64,000 nt of DNA from Mytilus edulis (Eukaryota; Mollusca; Bivalvia; Mytilida; Mytilidae): contig NC_092354.1 in NCBI RefSeq assembly GCF_963676685.1, positions 23,220,193-23,284,192 of the forward strand, written 5' to 3'. Numbering within the stretch: position 1 is the first letter of the stretch; every line of letters begins with the position of its first letter. The notes under the pieces are model-generated. The model did not search any database. It saw only the letters and a list, made by a program, of their open reading frames with translations, and was not told the origin of the DNA. The position numbers and the translations under genes are program-made. Shown here one piece after another: positions 10,906-22,911 of the stretch.

Positions 10906-11109
10906 GAAGATGAACCACAATATCCTAGCAAGCCCATATAAGACTGGTTAAAAAGGGAAAATAAAAAGACAATTTCAGACATTCATATAAGCACCATCAA
11001 CTGTAAAATGGATCCAACATTCTCCTACAGAAGGAAACAAATAGTTGAGGATAAGGTGCGAGTCGAGGAACTTATAGACATGTTCCCCTGGCTACAATCT
11101 CGTCAAGAG
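10906..11109 (+). pseudogene. SAMD3-like exon remnant
   Basis: The frame reads EDEPQYPSKPI, stop (10939-10941), then DWLKRENKK and, from an ATG at 11008, MDPTFSYRRKQIVED and ELIDMFPWLQSRQE, ending at a good splice donor GAG|GTATAA. The RRK-IVED and following W-P/L-F-like block resemble a segment of SAMD3-like proteins that are multi-copy in bivalves. This is recognition by motif, not alignment. The in-frame stop and the lack of neighbouring exons argue for a relic, though translation from 11008 is possible. Confidence 0.35.
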
Positions 11110-13518
11110 GTATAACTGTAAATTCAGAAATTATTGTGTTTTTTTAGCAGTTTTGCTTACATTATATAAGACCAACATTTAATGTTAATTTTTGAGTTAT
11201 TGAAAAATCGCCTGAGAAAAGGCATTTGATTTTACCATGTGATAATGAACTTGCCGATTGGATTGCCATGTGATTATGGACTTTCCTATTGGATTATCCT
11301 CTGAGTTTAGTATTTTTGTGATTTTACTTTGTACATTTAGATGTTACTCTGGTGAACAGCACGCCCCGATAGCTGCACCAATACATTGTTGATATAGGAG
11401 TCCATTAAAATCAAAAGTATTGTTTACGAGGACAGATTAAAGGAGGTGTAGTAGATCCTCTAGGTAGCCATTTTGTTTTGTATTGTGATTTTTCAAAATC
11501 ATCCAGGCAATTTTAATTTGTGTATAAAATCTGATATGTCTTCTATGTATTGTTGTTGTTTTTGCACGATAGGCATAAGAAAATAATCGACATACCGGCT
11601 TATATATTCTGTAATCGAGCCGATCTGAAAATAATTGATCAACCAGGTGGCACTATGTTATGAATATTAAACCCATTGCATTTTATATCAGATATGCCAG
11701 ATTGATTCAATTTATGAATTTGTAGAAGTGTGTGCATAGGTACTGATCCATTATTCTATTACCATTTATTTGGTAATTAAAAGTATCACTGTCAAGTAGT
11801 CTCCTGTTAATCATACCTATTAGATTTTTATTCAAACTGTTTCTAAGACGCACAGAAACCACTATTATAGCATGTTAAAAGCACACCAATTTAGCACATC
11901 TGCTAACATCACCTAGAATTCGAAATTAGGAAATCCCTGATGATGGCGGGCCTGTATCTAAAACCCAATTTATAATTATAAAAATACCGCCGAAACACAA
12001 AATTAGTGTAGGAATGATGCAAGCAATTCTATAAATTTATCCAGTCAGTACTAGTAATTATCTAGAATATATTAAAATATCACCAGAAATGAAACATTTT
12101 TATTCCTTAGTCAGGTTAAGTAATGTTTGACATGAGTGGAATTAGAATGTTGGAAAATTTGGTTGTTGGGTTCCATTTTTATTTTCCCAACAATGTGTCC
12201 TTTTGGAAACATTCTGGTTTTTGGTCAGAAAAAGTAAACAGTTTGCATTTTGCAATGATGGGGTACATAAATACAGGTTACTCAAATATTACGGTAATAA
12301 AGATTATTTAGTAATAAAGGAAATATACAGACTCATTGTTAAGTGTTGCTGTTTAAGTGCAGGTAAAGATATATCTCAAGTAGTACGACAATTGGACCTT
12401 TAAATCAACGGGGAATGGTATTTGTACAGTCATTGAGACGTGTGATGAATATTCGCAAGAAAACAAAATCAAAAGAATGTCTGGGCAGTACTTAGAATCA
12501 GAAGTCCAGATCTATCTATAAATGTTTCTGAGGATCATTATGATCCAACAAAAACTCAGAACATGCCTCTTTCACAACAATAGAGAAGATTTTAGAAATC
12601 AGTTAGGTTTTTCCCTCAAAAATACTAGTAAATTTGTTTTAAAATTTGTACCAATAAATCCCCCTTGACCCGATTGCTAAATATTTTAATTGAATTATTT
12701 TAGTCTCTGCACAAGAATTCTTTAGAAATTATATGTTTGATGAACAGTAGACGTCAAAAATTAATGTAGAACAATATATCTCTCTACCTATAATTTGTCA
12801 CCTATTTATCATGATCTTTAACATGTATACTATGACTGAAGACTTGTATTGGGTTTCCACCTTGATAGAAATTGTACCATGAAGAATACTCATTTACTTG
12901 GTGTGGTATAGGTAGGACTTTTGTCCTCTAAAAGATTTCGACTTCGAGCGTAGAAGGACGCCACGTATCAATGTGTAAGGTTCTATCTACACTGTTACCT
13001 CTACCTTTGTGTGTTATTAAATGTTTATAATATTTTGGCCCTCAGGAAGTTAGTACTTAAGCAGATTAATTTTACAAGTAAACAGTTTTTTTGTTGCTGA
13101 TAGACTGCAATAAATGTGTGGGTATACTGATATAAGACATGCAGCACTCTCGTGCTCATGCTAAGAAATGGCGGTTTTCGATTTAATAATTTTAGCGTAC
13201 TACCAATGACAAAATTACCTTATTGTTATCTGATTGACTTTGACACCGACACATCCTGCGCTCTCTGGATAAGCATAACCCAACCAAAATCGTTGCAATT
13301 TAAACATCTACTAAACTCCGACTTCATAAGGCTGGATCAAATATTCTGCTTGGAAAGTGTCGGATACAATGAAAGTGTCCAAATCACGCAGGTAAATATT
13401 AAATAATTGTGTCGTTGGTAGTACGCAAATGTTTATTGGTAAACGACAAAAAATATTCAGTTTTCATAGGTAACAGGCTTTTAATCTGTTACGCTCGACG
13501 CGTGTTTTGTCTACTTTA
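11110..13518. other. Long stretch with no supported gene
   Basis: AT-rich. Short plus-strand frames at 12123-12403 and 13152-13406 lack domains, splice partners or consistent codon character. I see no RNA gene. Confidence 0.4.
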
Positions 13519-13610
13519 AATTGATTGATTGTTGGTGGTTGCTTAACGTCCAGTGGCAAATATTTCATGCAAATTCAGGACGAGAACATGTTAATAAATA
13601 CAATAGATAT
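13519..13610 (-). repeat. SINE 3' portion, split by the Bel/Pao insertion
   Basis: On the plus strand this starts TTGATTGATTGTTGGTGGTT and continues through the reversed SINE body (CAGGACGAGAACATG, AATAAATACAATAG). The body resumes at 21451 (TAGATAGGTC...AATAGAGGCCAT), on the far side of the Bel element, in the same order as in the intact SINE at 33880-34296. Confidence 0.75.
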
Positions 13611-14372
13611 TGTGCTGTCTCACAAGTAAACACAGCTAACCATGGTATATCTTTATTGTTAATTGTTGTACAATTGTCATATACTGAATGCGGTGAAAAG
13701 CTACAATATAAAAATAAAACAATACTGTAGAAATTTGTTACAGAAAAAATACCTTAATAAAAATAGCAACATGCTAAGAACATAATTAGATGAAAATGTC
13801 TGAATTAGCAATTTATATAGCACATAGCAAGTGTGCATTGTTCCAGTATCACATAGAAATATTAAAAGACAGTACAAATTCACAAAATTGTAACTGCATG
13901 TTTATATACCTGGTGTACCATGAAAATATCTCAAAGTAGAAAAATATGGCTTATCAGTAGAAGTTACCTAAATCTACACTTTAATTACACAATTAAATGT
14001 AAATAATAAATGAAATTATTTCTAAATTTCAAATACATGTTAAAAAATATCATAATTCTCAAAAACAATCATAATATAATAACGCGGATGGCGTTCCATA
14101 CATAAAAAATCTCGCAACTTGACCCTTTGACAAAATAATCTGAAAATGCCGTTATCGCGCAGCATACAAAAACTACAATTAATATGCATTAAGAACTATT
14201 TAAATGTGCACTAAAGACATGAAAAATTTACTTACATTGTGCTTGGATTAACAGATTATTACTTTTAGATGATAGAATTAAAACGTGATAGTTTCAAGGA
14301 AGTTATCGTAATTCAATAATAAAAAAATCAAATCGGAAAAAGCTTTACAAAATTCCGGAAATCGTTTCAGCA
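13611..14372 (-). repeat. 3' LTR of the Bel/Pao element
   Basis: Direct repeat of 20689-21450. On the element strand it starts TGCTG and ends in CACA, so it has TG...CA ends. It differs from the 5' LTR by four single-base substitutions and no indel by my base-by-base reading. It carries A/T-rich promoter-like and AATAAA-like sequence. Confidence 0.93.
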
Positions 14373-14575
14373 TACTCCTCGCCTGATATTGAAAATTTCA
14401 CCTTAAACTCAACAATATCAAAAATAAAAACAAAAAAGAAACTTGCAACGTACATATTTACAAGTGTTTATAAGACATTGATTCATATTTAGAAGACTAA
14501 ACATTTTTTCATTAATAATGTCAAAATATATGCAAAAATACCAAAGTTCAAAGTTCACATGTACTTTAACACTGA

Positions 14576-16403
14576 TTATTGTTCTACAAGCAGAACCACT
14601 TCACTGATAGGACGCAAGAATGTTTTTGGGTTGCCATCTATAATCATTCTGAGTTCTACCTTTCGGACTAGTCCATCATCACTGGGCATGACTTTTGTAA
14701 CAATACCCAAAGGCCAAGAATTTCGAGAGAGTTCCTTGTCACGAACGAGTACAACGTCACCTAGTGAAACATTCTTTTCTACAGAAGTCCATTTCCTTCG
14801 ATTTTGTAGTGTATTGAGGTATTCAACTTTCCAACGCTTCCAGAAGATTGCAGCGAGATTTTGAACCCTTTTCCACTGTTTACGGAGAAGATCCTTTTTG
14901 TCAACAGTTTCAAAATCTATGATGTTAGATTGCAATACATTAGATTTCTGAGTGAGTAATATCAACGGTGAAAGAATAAATGGATTGTTAGGATCTGTTG
15001 ATGTTTCAACGAGTGGTCTAGAGTTTATGATATAACTAGCCTCGGCTAAGAATGTTGTGAGTACTTCATGAGTCAAACTACGAGATCCATATTCAAGCAG
15101 CATGGCATCCAAAATACGACGAGTCACACCAATCATCCTTTCCCACACTCCTCCCATGTGTGAAGAGTGTGGTGAATTGAAGATCCATGAAATTCCATGT
15201 TTTTGTAAGAAATTCTTAATCGGTCCATTTTCCACCTCCATGACATTTATATTCATTTCATTCACGGTACCTACAAAATTTGTGCCTCTATCTGAACGAA
15301 ATATTCTGATGGGACCACGTATTGCTTGAAATCTGAGTAACGCATTAATGAATGATGAAGCTGACATCTCCTCCACGACTTCGATGTGGACGGCTCGTGT
15401 TACAAGACATGTGAAGAGAGCAGCCCATCGTTTACTGTTTGCTGCACCGCCTCTGGTTTTCCTTGTTAACACCTCCCACGGACCAAACATATCAACGCCG
15501 ACAGACGAAAAAGGTGGTTGTTCAGGCTCAATGCGATCAACAGGTAAGTTTGACATTTTTTGACATTGGAATTCTTTCCTGAGTTTTCTGCAAGTAACAC
15601 ACTTGTGCAGAATGGATGAAACAAGTCTTTTGCAACCTACTACCCAGTATCCTGCTGAACGAATTCGGCCTTCAGTAAAATGGCGTCCCTGATGTTTCAC
15701 ATCTTCATGGTATTTACGGACGATAAGAGTTGTAACATGATGTTTTGCAGGTAAGATGATAGGATTCTTGAAGGAAGAATAAATTTAATATGTTTCAAGC
15801 GTCCACCTACACGTAGGAGCCCATCATTGCCGATAAATGGATCCAGTTGTACGATAGAACTGTGTTTGTTTAGAGGCTTTGAGTCACGAATATCATTTAA
15901 TTCACTTTCATAAAATTGCTGCTGTACCTCTCTTAGAACAAGCTGCTCTGTGTTGTGCAGCAATTCAACACTGTCCATGTTCTTTGAGCCATCTGATCGC
16001 TTCAAATTTAAATGACGCCGAATGAATTTTCGAACTGTAGCTAAGGCAAAATTCAATCTATTCCAATCAGAGAATTTCTCAAATACACTGTTGCCAAGAC
16101 CATTCGGTTTAACATTCTCAATATCAACTTTGTTCGAACGGATTTCCACATCAACATCTGGCTGAATGAGTGAGAAGTCGGAATCTTTATCCAAAGATAC
16201 ATTAGGTGCTTCGATTCTGCTTGGCCCATGTAGCCAGAGACTATTCTGTAAGTCTGCGGGATGAATACCTCTAGTTCCTATATCTGCAGGGTTCTTTTCA
16301 GAACGAACATAGAGCCATTGAGTAGGTTCGCTATAACTTCTGATCCTTGCAACACGGTTGGCTACGTAAACAAAAAAGCGTCTCTTTTCATTGTAAATAT
16401 AGC
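14576..16403 (-). pseudogene. Bel/Pao integrase and C-terminal domain
   Basis: Integrase joins the cDNA copy to host DNA. After the RNase H end (NEKRRFFVYVANRVAR) the frame carries the spacer up to about 15770, where a one-base shift occurs. The zinc-binding HHCC module follows (YHEDVKHQGRH, CVTCRK). The catalytic DDE triad comes next: VDMFGPWEV, FRSDRGTNFVG, and the Glu in HMGGVWERM. The end carries the DUF5641-type tail typical of Bel/Pao (LGDVVLVRDKE, WPLGIVTKV), stopping at 14576. Frame breaks: two extra bases near 16404, which also truncate the upstream ORF, and one base near 15770. The motifs themselves are intact. Confidence 0.9.
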
Positions 16404-19400
16404 CTATAAGACTACTCGACTATCACTGAAATATTTGATGTTATCAATATTGATCTGCAAGTGGTCTACTGCAATCTGAGCAATTTCAACCCCTAGCACT
16501 GCAGAACAGAGTTCTAGTCTTGGAATGGTGGTACATTTCGCTGGAGCAACCTTGGCTTTACCTAGCACGAATCCAGTAGAAGTAGAACCATCCGAATAAC
16601 TAACATGAAGGTAACACACAGCTGCAATGGCAAGTTCTGACGCATCACAGTAAATAAATAGTTCCTTGTTTACAGCATTGCTAAGATTTGGCACGATAAT
16701 ACGGGGTATGCGCAAATCCTCTAAGTCAGGTAAGTTTTGACTCCATTTATTCCATTCAGTCAACAAATGTTCAGGCAATGGATCATCCCAATCAAATGTT
16801 GAAGACACTATTTTTCGAAGTATGATTTTGCCTTGCACAGTTATTGGGGAGATAAATCCCATTGGGTCGTAAAGACTATTAACAACTGAGAGTATGCCTC
16901 TACGCGTTGCTGATTTAGTTTCATTAGAGATGCTGAATTTAAAGGTATCGGATCCTAAATCCCACAGCAGACCTAGGCTACGCTGAGTAGGTGAGTCTTT
17001 CTCAAAGTCCATATCCACGAGTCCCTTTGCTAAGTCTCCGGGTTCCAACGCATTTATAACAACTTTGCTATTGGACGCAAATTTATGAAGTCGCAGATTT
17101 CCATGCATTTTCATGGCTTCTTGGGTTTTAAGAATCAAGTCTATAGCATCTTGGCTTGACGGGCAATACTTCAAGCCATCATCAACATAGAAATCATTGT
17201 TTATAAAATTCTTCACATCGTCACCATGAGATTCAGTGGCTAATTCTCCTATTCGACGTAATCCATACATAGCTATTGAGGGCGAAGGTCGATTCCCAAA
17301 GACATGTACACGCATACGGTAAGTAACAAGTGGGTTTTCAATCACATTATCTTTGTGCCATAGAAATCTGAGGAAATCTCTATGTTCTTCCTGTACCAGG
17401 AACGAATGGAACATTTGCTGGATATCAGCGACTACTCCTACCATCTCTTTTCTAAATCGAATAAGTATTCCGAGAAGACTGTTGATGAGATCAGGACCTT
17501 GAAGCAGCTGGTCATTCAGTGAAACATTGTTGAATTTTGCAGATGCGTCAAAGACGCCGCGAATTTGCTCTGGCTTGCGAGGGTGATATACCCCGAATAA
17601 TGGAAGGTACCAACGTTCTCTATCAGGAGGTAGATACGGGGCAATTTCAGCATGGTGATTGTCAATAATTTTCTGCATGAATTCGAGTAGATGCTGCTTC
17701 TTAGTTTCATTCCTATGCAGTGAAGCATCTAGAGATTTGGCACGATTAAGCGCAAGCAGATAATTGTCTGGCATAGTATAATGTGGTGAACCAAAAGGTA
17801 AAGGCGCTACCCATTTACCATCAAAGTCTAGGCGAAATTCTTTGTCCATTATGTCTAGAAATTTACGATCTTCAATTGACAGTCCGGGCTTATTGTCGTG
17901 ACTAGTTGTTTCGAAAATGTTATATTTTGTCAATTGGGGTTGTTCACTTCTGATGAATGTTTTTCGAACGTTAATAATTTGTTCACATGGTTTCAAACTC
18001 GTAGGGCGCCCATTATCTATGATGAAATTCTGATCATACTCCGCTGATGAAGGACAATGTTGTCCAAAGAGACAAACATCACCAATGATAGTCCAGCCTA
18101 GTGGTGAACGTTGTGCAAAAGGTGACCGTGGAGGTCCTAACTTTTGTTCAAGAACGTGGTGAGCACTTGAAAGGTCACGGCCTATCAGTAACATTATTTT
18201 CATAGAAGCGTCGTGTTCATGTAATTGATGAGCAATGTCATGCAAGTGTGGGTAATGGCGAGCAACATCCGGTGTCGGAATTTCAGTTTGATTGTCTGGA
18301 ATATTGTCACATTCTATAACAGGTGGTAATTTCATTTGCAGATTGTTACTGACGCTTTCAACTACCAGTCCTCCTACAATCCGTCCACTACTTGTCGACC
18401 TTCCGGAACATGATTCCATCTTGTATTCGATTGTTTCAGATTCAACAGATAAGCTATCAAACAAACAAGTTTTTCCTAGAGTCCTATTGCTGTGGTCATC
18501 AAGCATTGCATATGCGAGTACAGCTTTGTCCGATTGTCCTTCCGGAAATATTCGCACTGGAAGAATTTTTGCGCATGATTTGCCTGTAAAGCTGGGAATA
18601 CCACAAATCTCGGTACAACGAGAGCTTACTTCTGCTGGTGTCTCCTCGCCATGCTTTGGTGCAGCATTACCAGTTCTTTGATTTGAGTTATTGTTAATGT
18701 CTGCATTATTATTGTTAAAGTCTATATGAAAAGCAGTGCAATGAGTTGACGCTTTGCATATGTCACACTGTATCTGAGCCCGACAACGGTTTGCAAAATG
18801 GTCTGAAGTATCGCAACAACGTAAACAAATGTTATGACTTCGAAGCAGAGTCTTTCTGTTTTCTAAACTTTTGCTCCGGAAAGCTTTACACTCATTAATG
18901 GTGTGTTTGGCTCCAATGTGAATCAAACAGGCATGTGTTGAGTTTGAGTTTGACTTTGTTACAGGAGTAGAATTTACCTCCATCTTATTTGCCGTTATAA
19001 GATGCTGATCTTTTTGTTTGTACATAGTGTTTTGTGGTTTACTGTAACTTGGTTTTCTTGTTGACTGATTCATAGGTGTTTCAAAAAGGAGACTTGGGTC
19101 ATTTCGAATAACACTTATTTCACCAATGAATTTTAAGAACTCGCTAAAAGGCGGGAAAATCACTTGGTTCTGCTTCTTATAATTCACCACTCGTGTGATC
19201 CATCTATCTTGAATAAACTTTGGCAGTTTTTGAACTATTGGTCTAATGCCTAGTGAGGAGTCTAAGTATGAAAATATCACACTATATTCTCGGAGTGTTT
19301 TCACAGCCTGAATTTCATTTAGCAAATCGTGTAGGTCATAAAGAACTTTACGGTCAATCATATTTGGCAAATTTGAAAGTTTTGTTTTCAAAGCAAATTC

Positions 19401-20061
19401 TAATAACTCTGCTGAACCGAAACGTTGGTCTAGTCTATTCCAAATATTGGTTAAACACAAGTCTGGACTGTCGGCACATGAAGCCCTGGTGCTCATGATC
19501 AGACGATAAGCATCGGAATCCTTTTTTACACAATTTGTCAACAGAGTGATTTCTTCTAATGCAGAACATTGAATGTCAGCAGCCATAACTTTGAATTGTT
19601 TTTTCCACACGATGTAACGGTCTGGCTTGTCGTCAAATCTTTGTTGTTGAAAGCTTTCTAACAATAAGTTTTTCTTAATAAGAAACGTTGATGTAAATTG
19701 TGTTTCTGCAGCAGCGCTATTGTGTGAAGCTGAGATTAAAGTGGTTGGCCCTTGGACTGGCATTGTTGGTTTTGCAGTAGTTGTTTGTTTAGGAATAGTG
19801 TGAACAATGTTCTGTACTATTGGTGTAGAAGCAGTAATATCTTTTTGAAAATAGTCTGGCGAGACTGCAGGTACAAACAATTTTGCTTCAGCTGATAGAG
19901 GTTTGTCTTGTGGAGAAGTAGAGCCCAATCCATCTAGATAGTTTAAAGTTCTTTCGAACGCACCAATTTCCTCTTTAGGTAAGATATCAGACCCATCATG
20001 TTCAGATCCGCCTTGAGAATGTCTCTCTAGATAAGTTGCTTCTACATCAGCCGCTGCTGCA
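16404..20061 (-). CDS. Bel/Pao gag-protease-RT-RNase H polyprotein
   Basis: The frame is open from the frameshift site at about 20061 to a premature stop at 16404. Domains in order: a DUF1759-type gag region (RFDDKPDRYIVWKKQF); cysteine/histidine knuckles (CLRCCDTSDHFANRC, CDICKASTHC); an aspartic protease of the DUF1758/A17 type (LDDHSNRT); reverse transcriptase with FYVDDGLKY; then RNase H (YCDASELAIAA, PRLELCSAVLG, YFSDSR). It makes the capsid and the enzymes that copy the element in cytoplasmic particles. The stop at 16404 comes from two extra bases and separates it from integrase. The first ATG in this frame is downstream of the gag start, so expression probably needs frameshifting from 20042-20647. 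Confidence 0.9.
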
Positions 20062-20647
20062 TTTTTTTTTGTTGTTCAAGAATTTCTAGCTGTAAGGATT
20101 TTTCAAATTGTTCTTTTTTCAATGCCACTTCTTTTTCAACATATTTGAGCTTTATTTTTTCAGATTCTGCTTTGGCTCTTAGCCCAACTGTACGACTCCC
20201 AGATGCTGACGAACGAGTTCTGTCTGATCTTTGTGACGTGTGCGATTTAACTGATTTTGTTTCTATGGATTCCTTTGCAAACTGAATTTTGTCCATTAAC
20301 ATACTGTATTTGTTTTTAACATCAGTCATTATCACCCAGTATGATTCCAATTCGTTTTGGGCTTCTGAATCTCTTGAACGTGACAGAAAATCAATGTACT
20401 CATTTGCATTTTTGTCATATCTTTTGTACACAGTGTCTAAATCTGTTTCTGCACTTTGTAATGCTGACAAAGACTTTGGTAGTGTATTAAGATTGTTCAT
20501 ACAATTTGATAACATGAAACTTGACACTTTTGCCCTTTTTATGTGAGTGTCCTTTTGTTCCTGGTGGAACAGAGTTCCCTTTTCAGTCATCTGACTAGTT
20601 CGTTGATCTGTGTCTTCTTCACGACTGTCTGTAAACATGGCGGACAT
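20042..20647 (-). CDS. Bel/Pao gag N-terminal coiled-coil ORF
   Basis: 201 codons beginning MSAMFTDSREEDTDQR, 39 bases downstream of the 5' LTR. The product is hydrophilic. It contains long helical segments (SALQSAETDLDTVYKRYDKN) and ends in a strongly charged coiled coil (AESEKIKLKYVEKEVALKKE). It stops at 20042 immediately after a run of nine A. Reading the run one base back joins it directly to the polyprotein frame. It is probably the N-terminal gag portion. The frame offset could be programmed recoding, a deletion in this copy or a homopolymer error. Confidence 0.8.
   Translation of the reverse strand: MSAMFTDSREEDTDQRTSQMTEKGTLFHQEQKDTHIKRAKVSSFMLSNCMNNLNTLPKSLSALQSAETDLDTVYKRYDKNANEYIDFLSRSRDSEAQNELESYWVIMTDVKNKYSMLMDKIQFAKESIETKSVKSHTSQRSDRTRSSASGSRTVGLRAKAESEKIKLKYVEKEVALKKEQFEKSLQLEILEQQKKMQQRLM
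20062..20070 (-). promoter_or_regulatory. Candidate -1 ribosomal frameshift site (A AAA AAA)
   Basis: In the gag frame the codons are CAA AAA AAA ATG, so the heptamer A AAA AAA lies exactly in the X XXY YYZ register. A -1 slip gives AAT GCA GCA and enters the open polyprotein frame. No clear downstream pseudoknot was identified by eye. Confidence 0.35.
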
Positions 20648-20688
20648 GTACCAGTGTGTTGTAAGGATCCTTCAAGTAATCTTTTCAC

Positions 20689-21450
20689 TGTGCTGTCTCA
20701 CAAGTAAACACAGCTAACCATGGTATATCTTTATTGTTAATTGTTGTACAATTGTCATATACTGAATGCGGTGAAAAGCTACAATATAAAAATAAAACAA
20801 TACTGTAGAAATTTGTTACAGAAAAAATACCTTAATAAAAATAGCAACATGCTAAGAACATAATTAGATGAAAATGTCTGATTTAGCAATTTATATAGCA
20901 CATAGCAAGTGTGCATTGTTCCAGTATCACATAGAAATATTAAAAGACAGTACAAATTCACAAAATTGTAACTGCATGTTTATATACCTGGTGTACCATG
21001 AAAATATCTCAAAGTAGAAAAATATGGCTTATCAGTAGAAATTACCTAAATCTACACTTTAATTACACAATTAAATGTAAATAATAAATGAAATTATTTC
21101 TAAATTTCAAATACATGTTAAAAAATATCATAATTCTCAAAAACAATCATAATATGATAACGCGGATGGCGTTCCATACATAAAAAATCTCGCAACTTGA
21201 CCCTTTGACAAAATAATCTGAAAATGCCGTTATCGCGCAGCATACAAAAACTACAATTAATATGCATTAAGAACTATTTAAATGTGCACTAAAGACATGA
21301 AAAATTTACTTACATTGTGCTTGGATTAACAGATTATTACTTTTAGATGATAGAATTAAAACGTGATAGTTTCAAGGAAGTTATCGTAATTCAATAATAA
21401 AAAAATCAAATCGGAAAAAGCTTTACAAAATTCCGGAAATCGTTCCAGCA
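20689..21450 (-). repeat. 5' LTR of the Bel/Pao element
   Basis: 762 bp, the direct partner of 13611-14372. Its outer edge (TGCTGGAACG on the element strand) abuts TAGATAGGTC of the split SINE. The open frame at 21356-21661 crosses its edge and is spurious. Confidence 0.93.
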
Positions 21451-22530
21451 TAGATAGGTCTTGTCTAAATAGAGGCCATTTGGGATAAGGCCTAAAACAA
21501 AATAGTGTTTGTTTCCCCAATCCCGACCGACTTATTGCATATTGTAATTTCTCTGAAAATGTTTTTGAGACTAATTTGTGAGCTGATATTTCCTGAATGC
21601 TTTTTCGACACCTTGAACTCAAAATCCATGTTTTAGTTTGATTTGATCTAAATTTCGGCACATTTTATATCTATTTAAGCTTCTCTGAAGTTGATTCAAA
21701 GATATGTCCTAGCAAAAATATATTACACATTAACACTAAAAACAGAAATTTATCAGTGGTCACCGATGCTATCAATATATATTGCATAAAGAAAGCATGT
21801 TCATTTTATTATTTGAAGACTACACTCAATTTGATTGAAATCTCCATGTATATACCATAGTTGACCTATATTTAGCTTTTCAGTGACCCAGCTGTTGTTT
21901 TGAGAGTGGCAATATCTCCGTAGGTTATATCCGTTCCATATACTTTAGCTATAAAGTAATAGGACCAGGGTGCAAATGGTACTCCCAAATTTTATCTATC
22001 TTAACGGCATCTGAAAAAAAAATATTGCTTTCATTACAACAATAAAAGAAAAGTAAACATCAAAAGAGCATGGCTCCCACACTTAGGTCAATGTGCATAT
22101 CAGTAAAACAATGAATAACATGGTAGGTAAAAATAGAATTCATGACAAAAAATCTCTTTTTTGCTGATCTTTTAGTTTGTTTTGTTGATATCTATCTTCT
22201 TTAAGTTTGCTGAAGAAACAAAAGAGGCCTAACAAATTATCTTTTAAGGACAAAGAGTTGGTTGTATAAAGAGTCACATTCTACTAAATCTTTTGACAAA
22301 GTTGGACTTGTTTGTAGATCTTGCGTAAGTATTTCTATTGCATTACAGTGAGCAATTCTCCTTTGTTGCCGTTCAATCTAATTCCTCTCAACTGCAATTT
22401 GATGGCACTTTGTTATTTTACCCATTATCGTCGATTATTTTATTTCACCTCTGAGTTAGTCTCATCACTAACAGTGACAGCACTTGTCAAGGACACCACA
22501 GTTGACCTGTTTATGACAATTGTGTTGTCT
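21451..22530. other. SINE body remnant, then no supported gene
   Basis: About the first 50 bases continue the SINE cut by the Bel element (AATAGAGGCCATTTGGGATA). The rest is AT-rich without recognisable coding sequence. Confidence 0.45.
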
Positions 22531-22740
22531 GTCTTTTGAATGTAGTGTCTCAGCATGACACTTGTCAAGTTTTAGCATTGACACTTTGGCACTGTCATAA
22601 CAGATGGCTGTTATGAATCCGGTACAATCTGCTACAGCAATCTTGGGGAGGTCTTTTCCGTCCCATCTCTCTGGTACAACCTTCACCCTGATTGGTACAT
22701 GGTATGGGGTGTTACCAGGCTGTTCTATGTTATTTATGGT
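22468..22740 (-). pseudogene. Exon-like frame, unknown gene
   Basis: On the minus strand a polypyrimidine-rich sequence ending CATTTCAG at about 22740 is followed by an open frame reading TINNIEQPGNTPYHVPIRVK, then VVPERWDGKDLPKIAVADCT and GFITAICYDSAKVSMLK, to a stop at 22468. The composition is protein-like and the pattern suggests a small beta-rich fold (V-x-D-x-T/C-G-F is seen in OB-like domains), but I do not recognise the family. It may be a terminal exon or a multi-copy gene fragment. The link to the frame at 22912-23161 is uncertain. Confidence 0.35.
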
Positions 22741-22911
22741 CTGAAATGTATATAAACAATGATCAAGAATCTAGATGAGTGTACATACAATGAAATAAGG
22801 TGATTTGTTTTGACTGTAAATTTCTTCCCACAAAATCACATCTCTAGAACGGACATGGTGAGTTACGAGGACCATTCTTCTTTTCTTCAACTTGTTGTTA
22901 AAGCAAACTAC

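Larger units (their letters stand above)
13611..21450 (-). mobile_element. Bel/Pao LTR retrotransposon, nearly complete
   Basis: About 7.8 kb with two direct 762-bp LTRs and, on the minus strand, gag, protease, reverse transcriptase, RNase H and integrase in the order typical of Bel/Pao. The LTRs differ at only four positions. The flanks share TAGAT(A), a 5-6-bp target duplication if two bases at the left edge belong to the element. The host site is a SINE. The coding region has three frame breaks, so this copy is probably non-autonomous unless some are sequence errors or recoding sites. Confidence 0.93.

Noticed and set aside
14559..20546. Plus-strand frames at 14559, 15102, 15348, 18292, 19253 and 20289
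   Set aside because: They are antisense shadows of the Bel/Pao coding region.
13611..21450. Interpretation as an endogenous retrovirus with envelope
   Set aside because: Only Bel/Pao gag-pol domains are present; nothing resembling an envelope gene lies between the integrase end and the 3' LTR.
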